In this document: piece by piece, positions 48,141 through 57,710 of the stretch
How positions within the stretch are numbered: position 1 is the first letter of the stretch
How the letters are laid out: the number at the start of each line of letters is the position of its first letter
NCBI GenBank assembly: GCA_963800275.1
Contig: CAWDAI010000004.1
Coordinates: 1 to 64,000 of the forward strand
Direction of reading: 5' to 3'
Source: JAFMJV01 sp963800275
Lineage (GTDB): Bacteria > Chloroflexota > Limnocylindria > Limnocylindrales > CSP1-4
DNA length: 64,000 bases
Notes under the pieces: model-generated
Database searches by the model: none
The model's input: the letters and a program-made list of their open reading frames with translations, nothing else
What the model was told of the DNA's origin: nothing
Program-made: the position numbers and the translations under genes

Positions 48141-49322
48141 ATGACCACCGAACCGACCACTCGTTCGCGTCTGTCCCGGCGCGTCCAGGACGTTCCCCCC
48201 AGCGGCATCCGCAGGTTCTTCGACGTGCTCGCATCGATGCCCGACGTGATCAGCCTTGGCGTGGGTGAGCCGGACTTCGATACGCCTCAGCGAGTGGTGG
48301 AGGCAGGCGTCGTGTCGCTGCGTTCCGGGCGCACCCACTACACCAGCAACTACGGCACCATCGAGTTGCGCGAGGCCGTCGCTCGCAACCTTGACCGGCT
48401 CTACGGCGTCAGTTACGACTACGAGCGCGAGGTGCTCATCACGGTGGGCGTCTCCGAGGGTCTGGCCACGGCCCTGGCCGCGGTCATCGATCCCGGCGAC
48501 GAGGTCATCCTGGCCGAGCCGACCTACGTCTCGTACGTACCCGACGTCATCTTCGCGGGCGGTATCCCGGTGGCGGTACCCACCCGCCCGGAGGACGCCT
48601 GGCAGCTCGAGCCGGAGGCCGTGGAGGCCGCCATCACCCCGCGCACCAAGGCCCTCTTCATCGGCTTCCCCAACAACCCCACCGGTGCCATCCTCGAGCC
48701 GGAGACGCTGCGCGCACTGGCCGAGATCGCCGAGCGACACGACCTGCTCGTCATCAGCGACGAGATCTACGATCGGCTCATCTTCGGCGGCCATCGGCAC
48801 GAGGCCTTCAGCGCCCTGCCGGGCATGCGCGAGCGCACGATCCTGCTGGGCGGTTTCTCCAAGGGCTACGCCATGACCGGCTGGCGGGTGGGCTACGCCT
48901 GTGCCCCGACCGACCTGCTCGATGCCATGCTCAAGGTCCACCAGTACACGATCATGTCCGCCCCCACCACGGCCCAGGACGCGGCGGCGGTGGCCATCTA
49001 CGAGTGCGAGGGCGACGTGGAGCGCATGGTCGCCGAGTACGACCGTCGCCGGCGCATGTTCGTGTCCGGCCTCGAGCGCATCGGCCTGCCCACGGTCGAA
49101 CCCCGCGGCGCCTTCTACGCCTTTCCTGACATCCGGGCGTCCGGCCTCTCCAGCGAGGAGTTCGCGACGCGCCTGCTGCACGAGGAGCGCGTGGCGGTCG
49201 TGCCCGGAGACGCTTTCGGGCGCAGCGGCGAGGGCTTCGTGCGCACCACGCTGGCGACCTCGTACGAGCACCTCGAAGAGGCCCTGGTCCGCATCGAGCG
49301 TTTCCTGGGCGCCTCCCGCTGA
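48141..49322 (+). CDS. PLP-dependent aminotransferase, class I/II (aspartate-type)
   Basis: 393 residues from ATG 48141; an upstream in-frame start at 48102 is less likely. Motifs are VISLGVGEPDFDTPQRVVEA, YTSNYGTIELREAVARN, FIGFPNNPTGAILEPETL with the substrate/PLP Asn, LVISDEIYDRLIFGG with the Asp and Tyr, and LGGFSKGYAMTGWRVGYACA with the Schiff-base Lys. These put it in the aspartate aminotransferase superfamily, subgroup I-gamma, close to enzymes annotated as aromatic or aspartate aminotransferases. The exact amino donor cannot be told. gatB starts 2 bp after its stop, so the two are probably co-transcribed. Confidence 0.92.
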   Translation: MTTEPTTRSRLSRRVQDVPPSGIRRFFDVLASMPDVISLGVGEPDFDTPQRVVEAGVVSLRSGRTHYTSNYGTIELREAVARNLDRLYGVSYDYEREVLITVGVSEGLATALAAVIDPGDEVILAEPTYVSYVPDVIFAGGIPVAVPTRPEDAWQLEPEAVEAAITPRTKALFIGFPNNPTGAILEPETLRALAEIAERHDLLVISDEIYDRLIFGGHRHEAFSALPGMRERTILLGGFSKGYAMTGWRVGYACAPTDLLDAMLKVHQYTIMSAPTTAQDAAAVAIYECEGDVERMVAEYDRRRRMFVSGLERIGLPTVEPRGAFYAFPDIRASGLSSEEFATRLLHEERVAVVPGDAFGRSGEGFVRTTLATSYEHLEEALVRIERFLGASR

Positions 49323-49324
49323 TC

Positions 49325-50794
49325 ATGGCCGGCAGTGAGGCGGCGGTCGCCTACGAACCGGTCATCGGCATCGAGATCCACGTCCAGCTCAAGACCGCCT
49401 CCAAGATGTTCTGTGCCTGCTCGGCGGAGGTCAGCGACGCCCCACCCAACGAGCTGACCTGCCCGGTCTGCCTGGGCCTGCCCGGAGCGTTGCCGGTGAT
49501 GAACGGCGCGGCCGTGCGACACGTGCTCGCGGTGGGCCTGGCGATCGAGGCCACGACTCCGCCGGTGACGCGCTGGGATCGCAAGAACTACTTCTACCCG
49601 GATCTGCCCAAGGGCTACCAGATCAGCCAGTACGAGCTGCCCCTCGCGAGCCACGGTCGGCTGGCCGTGGAGACTTCGCGAGGCATGGTCGAGGTCGGCA
49701 TCACGCGGGCCCACCTGGAGGAGGACACCGCCCGCCTGCAGCACACCCGCGAGGGCGGCCGGGCGGTCAGCCTGCTCGACTACGACCGCTCCGGCGTGCC
49801 CCTGCTGGAGATCGTCACCGACCCGGTCATCCACGATGCCGAGACGGCCCGTCGCTACGCGGAGGAGCTGCGCCTGTTGCTCGTCACCATCGGCGCGTCT
49901 GACGCGGCCATGGAGAGCGGCCAGATGCGGGTGGAGGCCAACGTCTCGCTGCGGCCGGTCGGGACGGAGGCCTTCGGCACTCGCGTGGAGGTCAAGAACA
50001 TGAACTCGTTCCGCTCGGTGGAGCGAGCCATCGAGTACGAGATCGCGCGCCAGGCGGCGGCCCTCCGCGCGGGCGAGCGCCTGGTGCAGGAGACGCGAGG
50101 CTGGGATGACGAGCGCGGCGTGACCTACCACATGCGCAACAAGGAGACCTCCGACGACTACCGCTACTTCCCCGAGCCGGACCTGCCGCCCCTGCGCGTG
50201 GACCCGGCCTGGCTGGAGGAGATCGCGGCCGGACTGCCGGAGCTGCCGGCCGCTCGCCGGACCCGCTATCGCGAAGGGCTCGGCCTGTCGGCCTATGACG
50301 CTGACGTGCTCGTCGCGGACGCGGCCGCATCCGCGGTCTTCGAGGCGGCGTTGGCAGCCGATCCCCAGCTGCCGGCCAAGCGCCTCGCCAACTGGGTCAC
50401 CGGCGAGTACCTGCGCCTGTCCAAGGCGGAGGAGGACGGTCTCGAGCTGGACAATATCAGCGGTCCTGAGCTGGCCGCGCTGGTCCGCCTGGTAGACGAT
50501 GGCCAGATCAGTGGCACCAATGCCAAGGAGGTGCTCGTGCGCCTCGGCCGCAGCGGTCGCCCCGTCGCGGAGATCGTGGCCCAGGCCGGCTTCCGCCAGA
50601 TCAGTGACACCGCCGCGCTCGAGGCCGTGGTCGACGAGGTCATCGCCGAGAACCCCGGCGCGGTGGCTGACATCCGGGGCGGTGAGCAGAAGGCCATCGG
50701 TTTCCTGACCGGCCAGATCATGAAGAAGACGCGTGGGCAGGCCAACGCCGGACTGGTGCAGAGCCTGCTGCGTGAGCGATTGGGGGTGCACTAG
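49325..50794 (+). CDS. gatB: Glu/Asp-tRNA amidotransferase subunit B
   Basis: 489 residues, intact. The start YEPVIGIEIHVQLKTASKMF and CACSAEVSDAPPNELTCPVC, with the paired zinc cysteines, continue into LPGALPVMNGAAVRHVLAVG and WDRKNYFYPDLPKGYQISQY, the GatB signature. RTHLEED-type segment ITRAHLEEDTARLQH and FRSVERAIEYEIARQ follow. The C-terminal YqeY-like helical tail (GSGRPVAEIVAQAGF region, then AIGFLTGQIMKKTRGQANAG) binds tRNA. It carries the kinase and transamidase activity of GatCAB. It starts at ATG 49325 just after the aminotransferase gene. Confidence 0.97.
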   Translation: MAGSEAAVAYEPVIGIEIHVQLKTASKMFCACSAEVSDAPPNELTCPVCLGLPGALPVMNGAAVRHVLAVGLAIEATTPPVTRWDRKNYFYPDLPKGYQISQYELPLASHGRLAVETSRGMVEVGITRAHLEEDTARLQHTREGGRAVSLLDYDRSGVPLLEIVTDPVIHDAETARRYAEELRLLLVTIGASDAAMESGQMRVEANVSLRPVGTEAFGTRVEVKNMNSFRSVERAIEYEIARQAAALRAGERLVQETRGWDDERGVTYHMRNKETSDDYRYFPEPDLPPLRVDPAWLEEIAAGLPELPAARRTRYREGLGLSAYDADVLVADAAASAVFEAALAADPQLPAKRLANWVTGEYLRLSKAEEDGLELDNISGPELAALVRLVDDGQISGTNAKEVLVRLGRSGRPVAEIVAQAGFRQISDTAALEAVVDEVIAENPGAVADIRGGEQKAIGFLTGQIMKKTRGQANAGLVQSLLRERLGVH

Positions 50795-50796
50795 CC

Positions 50797-51078
50797 ATGG
50801 ATCCGCTCAGCCTCGTGCTGGTCGTCGGCGGGGTCGTGCTCGTGGTGGTGGCGGCGCTCCGGATGCGCGGGCCACTGGCCGCGATCCGCCGGCTCGATGC
50901 CACCCAGGCCAACCTCGAGCGTTACGAATCCTGGCGTGGCAAGCAGACCGGGGTCCAGGCTGACGGCCCGACCGGGGCCGACGAGATGCGCGCGATGATG
51001 CGCCGGCAGCTCATCACCTGGGGCGTGATCGCCGCTGTGGGCGTGGCCCTGGTCCTCATCGGCTGGGCTCTGGGCTGA
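50797..51078 (+). CDS. Small two-helix membrane protein, unknown
   Basis: 93 residues starting 2 bp after the gatB stop. An N-terminal helix (LSLVLVVGGVVLVVVAALRM) and a C-terminal helix (LITWGVIAAVGVALVLIGWA) flank a charged middle region. I recognise no family. The tight spacing to gatB suggests it belongs to the same transcript. Confidence 0.7.
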   Translation: MDPLSLVLVVGGVVLVVVAALRMRGPLAAIRRLDATQANLERYESWRGKQTGVQADGPTGADEMRAMMRRQLITWGVIAAVGVALVLIGWALG

Positions 51079-51139
51079 GGGGACCGACGATCAGATCCGG
51101 CCACGGATCGGAGCGTGCGGCCCTCGTCGACGCCGTCCT

Positions 51140-52358
51140 TAGCCGTCGGCCTCGGCGCTGGCTCGCCGCGACCGCGGCGCAGCCGTCCGGGCAGGCCTCG
51201 ACCTGGCCCGTGCGCAGGGCCAGCTCGGCATCCTGGTACAGCCCGTCGGTCTCGACCGGCAGCGTGGCGATGCGGCGCCACTCGTCGGTGAGGCCCACGC
51301 CGGCGTTCGAGAGGTCGTAGGTCATCACCGGCATGGTGCCGCCACCGGCGTACAGATACATGGCGTCGGTGACGGCGCGCGGCAGGTCCTTGGTGACGCT
51401 GGCCATGACGCACTCGAGGTTGGGTCGCTCGGCGCGGACGTCCCAGCCGGTGCCCACGGCCCAGATGCCGGCATCGCAGGCAGCCTCGATCATGCCGGTG
51501 GTGGCGGCGCGGCCCACGGGCAGGAGCACGTCGGGCTGGTAGATGTCGATGAAGGCCTCGGTGAAGGTGCGCGCATTGGCCAGGTCACCGAAGCCATCCA
51601 CCTCGTTGTCCGCGAGATAGGCGATGTCGATAGCGCACGTCCGGCTCCACGCTGCGAGCGCCATTGATGAACCCGCCGATGTAGCGCTGGCACTCGACGC
51701 AGTCCTCGTAGCCGCCGATGATGCCCAGTGAGCTCTTGCTCAGTCGGGCGGCCACGATGCCCGCCAGGAATGCCGGGTCCTCGACCCGGAAGTCGACCGC
51801 GGAGTAGGTGAAGGGGAGGGCGGCGGTGCCGCCGGCGCACTCGCCCGTGGGGTCGGGCTGGCCGGCGGGCGTCAGGCAAGGCACCGGCTGCGAGAGGTCG
51901 ATGATCACCGAGGTCTCGGCCGAGCGCGCGATGGCCGCGTCCGTCTGGCCGTCGCCGCCGGAGACGATCACCAGGTTGGGCTTGTACTGGCCGGTCGCAT
52001 CGAGCAAGGCCTGGGTGACCGCTTCGGTGTCCACCGCCGGTGGCTCGATCATGAGACCACCCTGGGCTCGCCTGGTTGGAGTTCTGTTCTTCTTGTCGTC
52101 GTTCGACCTGGTCGGGTCCTTCGTGACCCCGCCGAGCTCCTTCTGGTAGGCGCTGACGGTCTGGGCGATGAGGGCGCCGCTGCCCTCGTCGTCGAGGGCG
52201 TTGGTGATCACCCACGTCGTGAGCGACTCGCCGACCTGCTCGGGAAAGCGGGTATCTGTGGGTAGTTGTGTGTTCGACTGCGCTGCGACCACGCTGCTCG
52301 CGAGCAGCGTCAGGGCCGCCGCGCCGATGATGGTCCGGTGCAGGAGGTGGCTGCGCAT
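51140..52358 (-). CDS. BMP-family binding protein 2, frameshifted
   Basis: About 400 residues in pieces. The N-terminal signal peptide is LLHRTIIGAAALTLLASSVV ending AAQS. The mature part has KPNLVIVSGGDGQTDAAIAR, DPAFLAGIVAARLSKSSLGI and GGYEDCVECQRYIGGFINGA. After a frameshift near 51640 come DIYQPDVLLPVGRAATTGMI and EAACDAGIWAVGTGWDVRAE, phrases shared with the BMP/PnrA nucleoside-binding lipoproteins. A second shift near 51165 would end the protein at ASAEADG with a TAA at 51140. It lies downstream of the two permeases on the same strand. It is paralogous to the binding protein at 57558 (CDAGIWAVG versus CDAGIWGIG), so the transporter may use two binding proteins. Confidence 0.78.
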
Positions 52359-52509
52359 GGGGTCCCTTCCTTGGCAGGCTCGTCGACGACCCCGTCATGG
52401 TACGAGCCAGTCCCGGTCCCTGCTGCAGGACCATCGGCAAGTGCGGGTACGGACCTTCGTGTGTGGTGCGGTGCCCTGCTTTGGCGTGGTTGGGTGCCCT
52501 GCGGTGCCC

Positions 52510-53580
52510 CTACGAGGCGCTCTCGCGTTCGTACGGTTTGCCCACGGCTGCCGGCGCCACGCTGCGCCCGACCGCACCAGCGAGCACGATGATGGTCACG
52601 ATGTAGGGCAGGGCCGACCAGAACTGGTCGGGGATGGCCGTGAGCACGGTGCCCAGGTCGCCCGTCGGCGGGATCGTGCGGATGGCGATCGAGAGCGAGC
52701 TGGCCGCGGCGAAGAGGAGGGCGGCCCCGAAAGCGCCCAGCGGCAGCCAGCGCCCGAAGATGAGCGCGGCGAGGGCGATGAAGCCACGCCCGTTGGTCAT
52801 GCCCGCCTGGAATGAGGTCCCGAAGTCGAGCGTGAACCAGGCCCCCGCGAGGCCGGCGAAGATGCCGCCCAGGATGACGTTGCGGTAGCGCAGCTTGATG
52901 ACGTCGATGCCCACTGTCTCGGCCGCCTGCGGGTGCTCGCCCACCGAGCGGGTGCGCAGGCCCCAGCGCGAGCGGAAGAGGAGCACGTTCATGATCACTG
53001 CCAGCACGATGACGCCCATGGTGATCGGCCCCTGGTTGAGGAACATGTTGAAGATCCAGCCCACGAGCGGCAGATCGGTCAGGGCTTCCGGGGGCACGTA
53101 GGGCGTGAAGCGGCCCGCCGAGGGCGGGGAGGAGGCGCTGATGATGATGATCAGGTAGCCGGTGGCCCCGAGCGCCACGATGTTGATGATCGTGCCGCTG
53201 ATGATCTGGTCGGCCTTGACGGTGATCGAGAGCCAGGCATGCACCGCGGATACGAGCATGCCCGTGATGATGGCTGCGATGAGGCCCAGCACCAGCGCCG
53301 GCGTGGCGCCGAAGGCGAAGTCGGCCCGGGGCTGGTCGGGGAACGCCTGCACCACGGCCGAGGCCACGAACCAGCCGGTGAAGGCAGCTGCGATCATCAT
53401 GCCCTCGATCCCGATGTTCACGACGCCGGAACGCTCGTTCATGAAGCCGCACAGCGCACCGAGCGCGATGGGCGCGGCCAGGGCCAGGATGACGGCACCG
53501 TTCACGGTCAGCACCTGCAGCATGTAGCCCAGGAACTCGAGGAGCAGGCCCACCACCGGGATGTCGAAGATGAAGTCCAC
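52510..53580 (-). CDS. Nucleoside-type ABC transporter permease (YufQ/NupP-like pair, second)
   Basis: 356 residues with about nine or ten hydrophobic segments. Family phrases include GALCGFMNERSGVVNIGIEG, HAWLSITVKADQIISGTIIN (the EAA-like coupling region), LRTRSVGEHPQAAETVGIDV and GIFAGLAGAWFTLDFGTSF. This is the BPD_transp_2 fold found with BMP-type binding proteins in guanosine and other nucleoside importers. It pairs with the permease whose stop is 2 bp upstream. The start is ATG 53580. Confidence 0.93.
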   Translation of the reverse strand: MDFIFDIPVVGLLLEFLGYMLQVLTVNGAVILALAAPIALGALCGFMNERSGVVNIGIEGMMIAAAFTGWFVASAVVQAFPDQPRADFAFGATPALVLGLIAAIITGMLVSAVHAWLSITVKADQIISGTIINIVALGATGYLIIIISASSPPSAGRFTPYVPPEALTDLPLVGWIFNMFLNQGPITMGVIVLAVIMNVLLFRSRWGLRTRSVGEHPQAAETVGIDVIKLRYRNVILGGIFAGLAGAWFTLDFGTSFQAGMTNGRGFIALAALIFGRWLPLGAFGAALLFAAASSLSIAIRTIPPTGDLGTVLTAIPDQFWSALPYIVTIIVLAGAVGRSVAPAAVGKPYERESAS

Positions 53581-53582
53581 GC

Positions 53583-54755
53583 TCAGGGCCCTCTGCCATA
53601 GCTGCTGGTGACGGTCCTGAGCTCATCCACATCGGCGCCGCGGGCATCACGGATGTGGAAGACCCAGCGGACGATGAGGTCGGCCGCGAGGAAGAAGAGG
53701 ATCACGCCCTGCAGGATGTCGATCATCTGGACCGGCACACCCGCCTTGATCTGCATCAGCGGTGCGCCCGCCCGGAGGGCGCCCAGGAGCAGGCCACCGA
53801 ACATGATGCCCCACGGATTCGCGCGGCCGAGCAGCGCCACGGTGATGGCATCGAAGCCGACGGTGGTGGCATAGGCGGCGGGCAGGTATTGCTGGACGCC
53901 CAGGATCTCGATGCCGCCGGCCATGCCGGCGAGCAAGCCGCTGGCGGTCATCGTCAGCACGATGAGCAACTTCGGTCGCATGCCCGCGTAGCGCGCGGCA
54001 TCGGGGTTGGCTCCGACCGTGCGGATCTCGAAGCCGATGGTCGAGCGGTTGAGCACCCACCACACCACCGGCACGGCCAGGAAGGCGAGGATGACCCCGG
54101 CGTGCAGGAAGTGGCCGCTGCCACCGGTCAGGACGGGGATGGCCGCGTTGCCCACGCCCGGGGTGCGGGCGAAGGTGGCGCCGGCTGCGCGCAGGGGCCC
54201 GCTGACCGCCCACGAGATGATCTGCAGGGCGATGTAGTTGAGCATGATCGTCACGACCACCTCGTGGGCGCCGGTGTAGGCCTTGAGCCAACCGGGGATG
54301 AAGCCGTACAAGGCACCAAAGACGAGTCCGGCCAGCAGCGCGAGTGGCACCGCGATGACCGCTGGCGCGTCCGTCAGCAGGATGGCCACGCTCACCGCAC
54401 CCAGGGCGCCCATCAGGAACTGACCCTGGGCGCCGATGTTGAAGAGCCCGGCCTTGAAGCCCAGGCCGACCGCCAGTCCACCGAGGATGTAGGGGGTGGC
54501 GCGAACGAGGGTGTCGATGATGCCGTTAGTGCTCTTGAACTCGATGCTGAAGGGATCGAAGGCGACGGCGATGCCGGTCGCTCCCTGGAGCAGCGCGAGA
54601 TAGGCCTGCGCCCACAGCCAGGGATCGAAGTAGCCCTTGATGATGGGGCTGGTCAGCGTCATGACCACGGCACCTACGACCAGGGCCAACAGGATGGCCC
54701 CGCCCGTGATGGCCAGCTGGCCACGCAGGGAGCGACTGAGCAGGCGGTCGATCAC
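53583..54755 (-). CDS. Nucleoside-type ABC transporter permease (first)
   Basis: 390 residues, polytopic. It contains YILGGLAVGLGFKAGLFNIG and AQGQFLMGALGAVSVAILLT, GAHEVVVTIMLNYIALQIIS (coupling helix), IGFEIRTVGANPDAARYAGM and GFDAITVALLGRANPWGIMF, all typical of the first permease in BMP-type nucleoside importers. The ATG at 54755 overlaps the ATPase stop as ATGA, so translation is coupled. The next permease begins 2 bp after its stop. Confidence 0.93.
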   Translation of the reverse strand: MIDRLLSRSLRGQLAITGGAILLALVVGAVVMTLTSPIIKGYFDPWLWAQAYLALLQGATGIAVAFDPFSIEFKSTNGIIDTLVRATPYILGGLAVGLGFKAGLFNIGAQGQFLMGALGAVSVAILLTDAPAVIAVPLALLAGLVFGALYGFIPGWLKAYTGAHEVVVTIMLNYIALQIISWAVSGPLRAAGATFARTPGVGNAAIPVLTGGSGHFLHAGVILAFLAVPVVWWVLNRSTIGFEIRTVGANPDAARYAGMRPKLLIVLTMTASGLLAGMAGGIEILGVQQYLPAAYATTVGFDAITVALLGRANPWGIMFGGLLLGALRAGAPLMQIKAGVPVQMIDILQGVILFFLAADLIVRWVFHIRDARGADVDELRTVTSSYGRGP

Positions 54756-56332
54756 GTGGCTGGCTCCGCACCGGTCCGGGCCCCGGCACCGCCGGTCGCC
54801 ATGAGCAGGCCGACCGCTTCCTTGTTGGCGGCGCGGCCGTCGAGGACGTCCACGACCCGGCCGCGGTACATGACCGCGATGCGATCGGAGAGCTCGAGCA
54901 CTTCGTCGAGCTCGGCCGAGACGAGGAGCACGGCCGTCCCCGCGTCCCGTTTGCGGATGATCTGGCGGTGGATGAACTCGATGCTGCCGACGTCCAGACC
55001 ACGGGTCGGCTGATCGAGTACGAGCAGCTTCAGATCGCGGTCGAACTCGCGCGCCACGATGAGCTTCTGCTGGTTGCCGCCGGACAGCGTGCCCGCGTTC
55101 ACGGTCGGGCTCGGCGTGCGCACGTCGTACTGCTCGATGGCCTCGCCGGCGCGCTTGGCGATGGCAGCCTCGTCGCGCAGGAGCCCATGCGAGTACGGCT
55201 CCATGTAGTAGTCGGTCAGGACGGTGTTGTCGGTCAGCGGGAAGGACAGCACGAGGCCGAAGCGGTGTCGGTCCGCGGGCACGTAGGCGACCTGCTTGTC
55301 GTGCAGGGCGCGGGGGCCGTCAGCGGTCACGTCCTCGCCGCCGAGCTCGATGGTCCCGGCGCGCACGCTGCGCAGCCCGGTGATGGCCTCGACCAGCTCA
55401 TCCTGGCCGTTCCCGGCCACGCCGGCCACGCCCAGGATCTCCCCAGCCCTGACCTCGAAGCTGACGCCGGCCAAGGCATCGTCCCCGTGCCGCCCGAGCA
55501 CGTGCAGGTCTCGCACGGTGAGCATCGGCTCGGTCGGGTGGCTCTCGCCGCGATCGACCGTCAGCTGCACCTCGCGCCCGACCATGAGCTCGGCCAGGTC
55601 GTCCTCGTCGGTCTCGCTTGGGATGCGGCTGCCGACGACCTTGCCCCGCCGGATGACCGTGATGCGGTCGGCGATCTCCAGCACTTCGTAGAGCTTGTGG
55701 CTGATGAAGATGATGCTGTGGCCCTCATCGGCCAGGCGCCGCAGGACGGCGAAGATCTCCACCGTCTCCTGGGGCGTCAGCACCGCCGTCGGTTCGTCCA
55801 GCACCAGGATCCGCGCCTCGCGGTAGAGCGCCTTGAGGATCTCCACGCGCTGCTGCCAGCCGACAGAGAGGTCGCCGACCTTGGCGTCAGGGTCGAGCTC
55901 GAAGCCGAAGCGCTCGCCCAGCTGGCGGATCCGCCGCCTGGCCTCGGCCTTGTCGAGGAAGACCGGTCCGCGCATGACCTCCTTGCCCAGGAGGACGTTG
56001 TCGGCCACCGTCAGCACCGGGACCAGCATGAAGTGCTGGTGGACCATGCTGATACCGCGGTCGATGGCGTCGGTGGGGTCGGCGATGTGGACGACCTCGC
56101 CGTCGAGCATGATCTCGCCCTCGTCTGGAACCGCCAGCCCATAGAGCACGTTCATGAGCGTGGACTTGCCGGCACCGTTCTCGCCCAGCAGGGCATGGAT
56201 CTCGCCGGGGCGGACCTCCAGGTCGATGCCGTCGTTGGCCACCACCCCCGGGTAGCGCTTGGTGATGCCGCGCATCTCCAGCGCCGGGGCGGCGACCTTC
56301 TTGTCAGGTTGCTCGGGTCTGGCCGTGGTCAC
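54752..56332 (-). CDS. Nucleoside-type ABC importer ATPase with two ABC domains
   Basis: 526 residues. The first ABC domain has Walker A in HALLGENGAGKSTLMNVLYG, signature LSVGWQQRVEILKALY and Walker B ILVLDEPTAVLTPQETVEIF. The second has a weak Walker A (EILGVAGVAGNGQDELVEAI), the signature LSGGNQQKLIVAREFDRDLK and Walker B LLVLDQPTRGLDVGSIEFI. The degenerate second P-loop is normal for YufO/RbsA-like double ATPases. It should energise the two permeases that follow. The upstream binding-protein gene is separated by a strong hairpin at 56368-56400. Confidence 0.94.
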   Translation of the reverse strand: MTTARPEQPDKKVAAPALEMRGITKRYPGVVANDGIDLEVRPGEIHALLGENGAGKSTLMNVLYGLAVPDEGEIMLDGEVVHIADPTDAIDRGISMVHQHFMLVPVLTVADNVLLGKEVMRGPVFLDKAEARRRIRQLGERFGFELDPDAKVGDLSVGWQQRVEILKALYREARILVLDEPTAVLTPQETVEIFAVLRRLADEGHSIIFISHKLYEVLEIADRITVIRRGKVVGSRIPSETDEDDLAELMVGREVQLTVDRGESHPTEPMLTVRDLHVLGRHGDDALAGVSFEVRAGEILGVAGVAGNGQDELVEAITGLRSVRAGTIELGGEDVTADGPRALHDKQVAYVPADRHRFGLVLSFPLTDNTVLTDYYMEPYSHGLLRDEAAIAKRAGEAIEQYDVRTPSPTVNAGTLSGGNQQKLIVAREFDRDLKLLVLDQPTRGLDVGSIEFIHRQIIRKRDAGTAVLLVSAELDEVLELSDRIAVMYRGRVVDVLDGRAANKEAVGLLMATGGAGARTGAEPAT

Positions 56333-56367
56333 GAGTCCCTCGGTCCTTGGCTGCGACTACCGGATAC

Positions 56368-56400
56368 TCGAACGGGCCGACCAGTGGCCGGCCCGTTCGA
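56368..56400 (-). terminator. Hairpin between the binding-protein and ATPase genes
   Basis: A perfect 12-bp stem TCGAACGGGCCG / CGGCCCGTTCGA with a 9-nt loop, in the 100-bp gap of the operon. There is no T-run after it, so it may be a partial terminator or an mRNA-stabilising stem that lets the binding protein be made in excess. Confidence 0.6.
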
Positions 56401-56434
56401 CAAGGTCTTAGCGGTCGCTGCGGGGGGTGCCGCC

Positions 56435-57558
56435 CTACGGCAGCGTCTGCACGCAGAAGCCGGTGCCTGCCTGCTCTTCGCAGGCCTTGAGCGAACCGTC
56501 CGCGAGCCCGGCCTCGGCGTCCGCGAGGGCGGCCTTGGTCTCGTCGCTGATCTGGTCCTCGAACTCGTGGAACGAGGACAGGCCCACGTCCTGGGTGTCG
56601 ATGCCCAGGTACAGGATGCCGCCGACGTCGGTGCCGGCCGCGATGCGCCCGATGGCGTCACTCACGTTCTTGGTCAGCTTCTTCTCGGCGCTCACGAGCG
56701 TGCAGGCCGCGGTCTCGGGGGTGGACTCGTACTGGTCCACGTCCACGCCGATACCCCAGATGCCTGCGTCGCAGGCGGCCTGCAGCACGCCGTTGCCGGT
56801 CTTGCCCGCGACCTGGAACATGACGTCGATGTCCGGAGTCCTGGGCCAGCAGCTGCTGGGCCACGGCCTGACCGCCGGCGGGATCGTTGAAGGCCGCTGC
56901 GTCCGGCGCGCCGGAGATGTAGGTCACCGTCACGTTCACGTCCGGATTGACCGACTTGGCGCCATTGGCGTAGCCCTCGATGTAGTTGACCACGGCCGGG
57001 ATGACCGCGGTGCCACCGACGGCCGCGATGTGGCCGGTCTCGCTGGTGCCAGCCGCGACGATGCCGGCCAGGTAGCCCGGCTGCTGCTCGCGCCAGTTGA
57101 TGCCCTGCAGGTTCGGCAACAGGACGGCCGGATCGCCGGCGCAGGTGAAGGTGGCGTCGGGATCGCCGTTCTCGTCGATACAGGGGGCCTGGTCGATACC
57201 GATGAACTTGATGTCCGGATTGTCCTTGGCCGCCTTGATCGTGTCCTCGCCGGCCGCGAAGCCGATGGTCACGATGATGTCGTACTGCTGGTCCACGAAG
57301 CCCAGGATGTTGGGACCGATGTCGGTCGAGGTCTGGCTGATGGCGTACTGCGGAGCCGGCGCGCCGATGGCCTCGGCACCCGCTTGCGCGCCTTCCCAGG
57401 TGTACTGGTTGAAGTTGCGGTCGTCGATGGTGCCGACGTCGGTCACGACGCCGATCTTCAGGTCGGAACCGTCCTGGGCCAGGGCGGCTGCGGCACCGGT
57501 AGAGGGCTCCGGTCGCTGCCAGCGTGAGCGCCAGGGATGCGGTGGTGATCCTGCGCAT
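56435..57558 (-). CDS. BMP-family nucleoside-binding protein 1, frameshifted
   Basis: ATG 57558 follows GGAGGAATGC. The signal peptide is MRRITTASLALTLAATGAL. After a frame change near 57495 the mature protein reads DLKIGVVTDVGTIDDRNFNQ, TWEGAQAGAEAIG and QQYDIIVTIGFAAGEDTIKA. These are followed by KFIGIDQAPCIDENGD and EQQPGYLAGIVAAGTSETGH. A second change near 56840 leads to VMFQVAGKTGNGVLQAACDA and GIWGIGVDVDQYESTPE, then VGLSSFHEFEDQISDETKAA. These are the PnrA/BMP motifs of periplasmic or lipid-anchored nucleoside receptors. It begins the operon, with the ATPase and two permeases downstream. Confidence 0.88.
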
Positions 57559-57710
57559 GCATTCCTCCTCTGGTCCGCGGCGCCAGCGCAGGCGCGCGGA
57601 CGATCTTGCCGTCCAGTCCCACAGCGGGGGACGGAACACTGCGGGCATCGTACCGTCTACGCGGGTGCCACGAAAGGTCGACGCGCCCTGTGAGTGGTCG
57701 GATGGGCGGG

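Noticed and set aside
54968..56890. 640-residue plus-strand open frame antisense to the transporter ATPase
   Set aside because: Low-information antisense of a gene with all ABC motifs in place.
57559..57710. Riboswitch upstream of the first binding-protein gene
   Set aside because: The leader is short and no known riboswitch core sequence was recognised.
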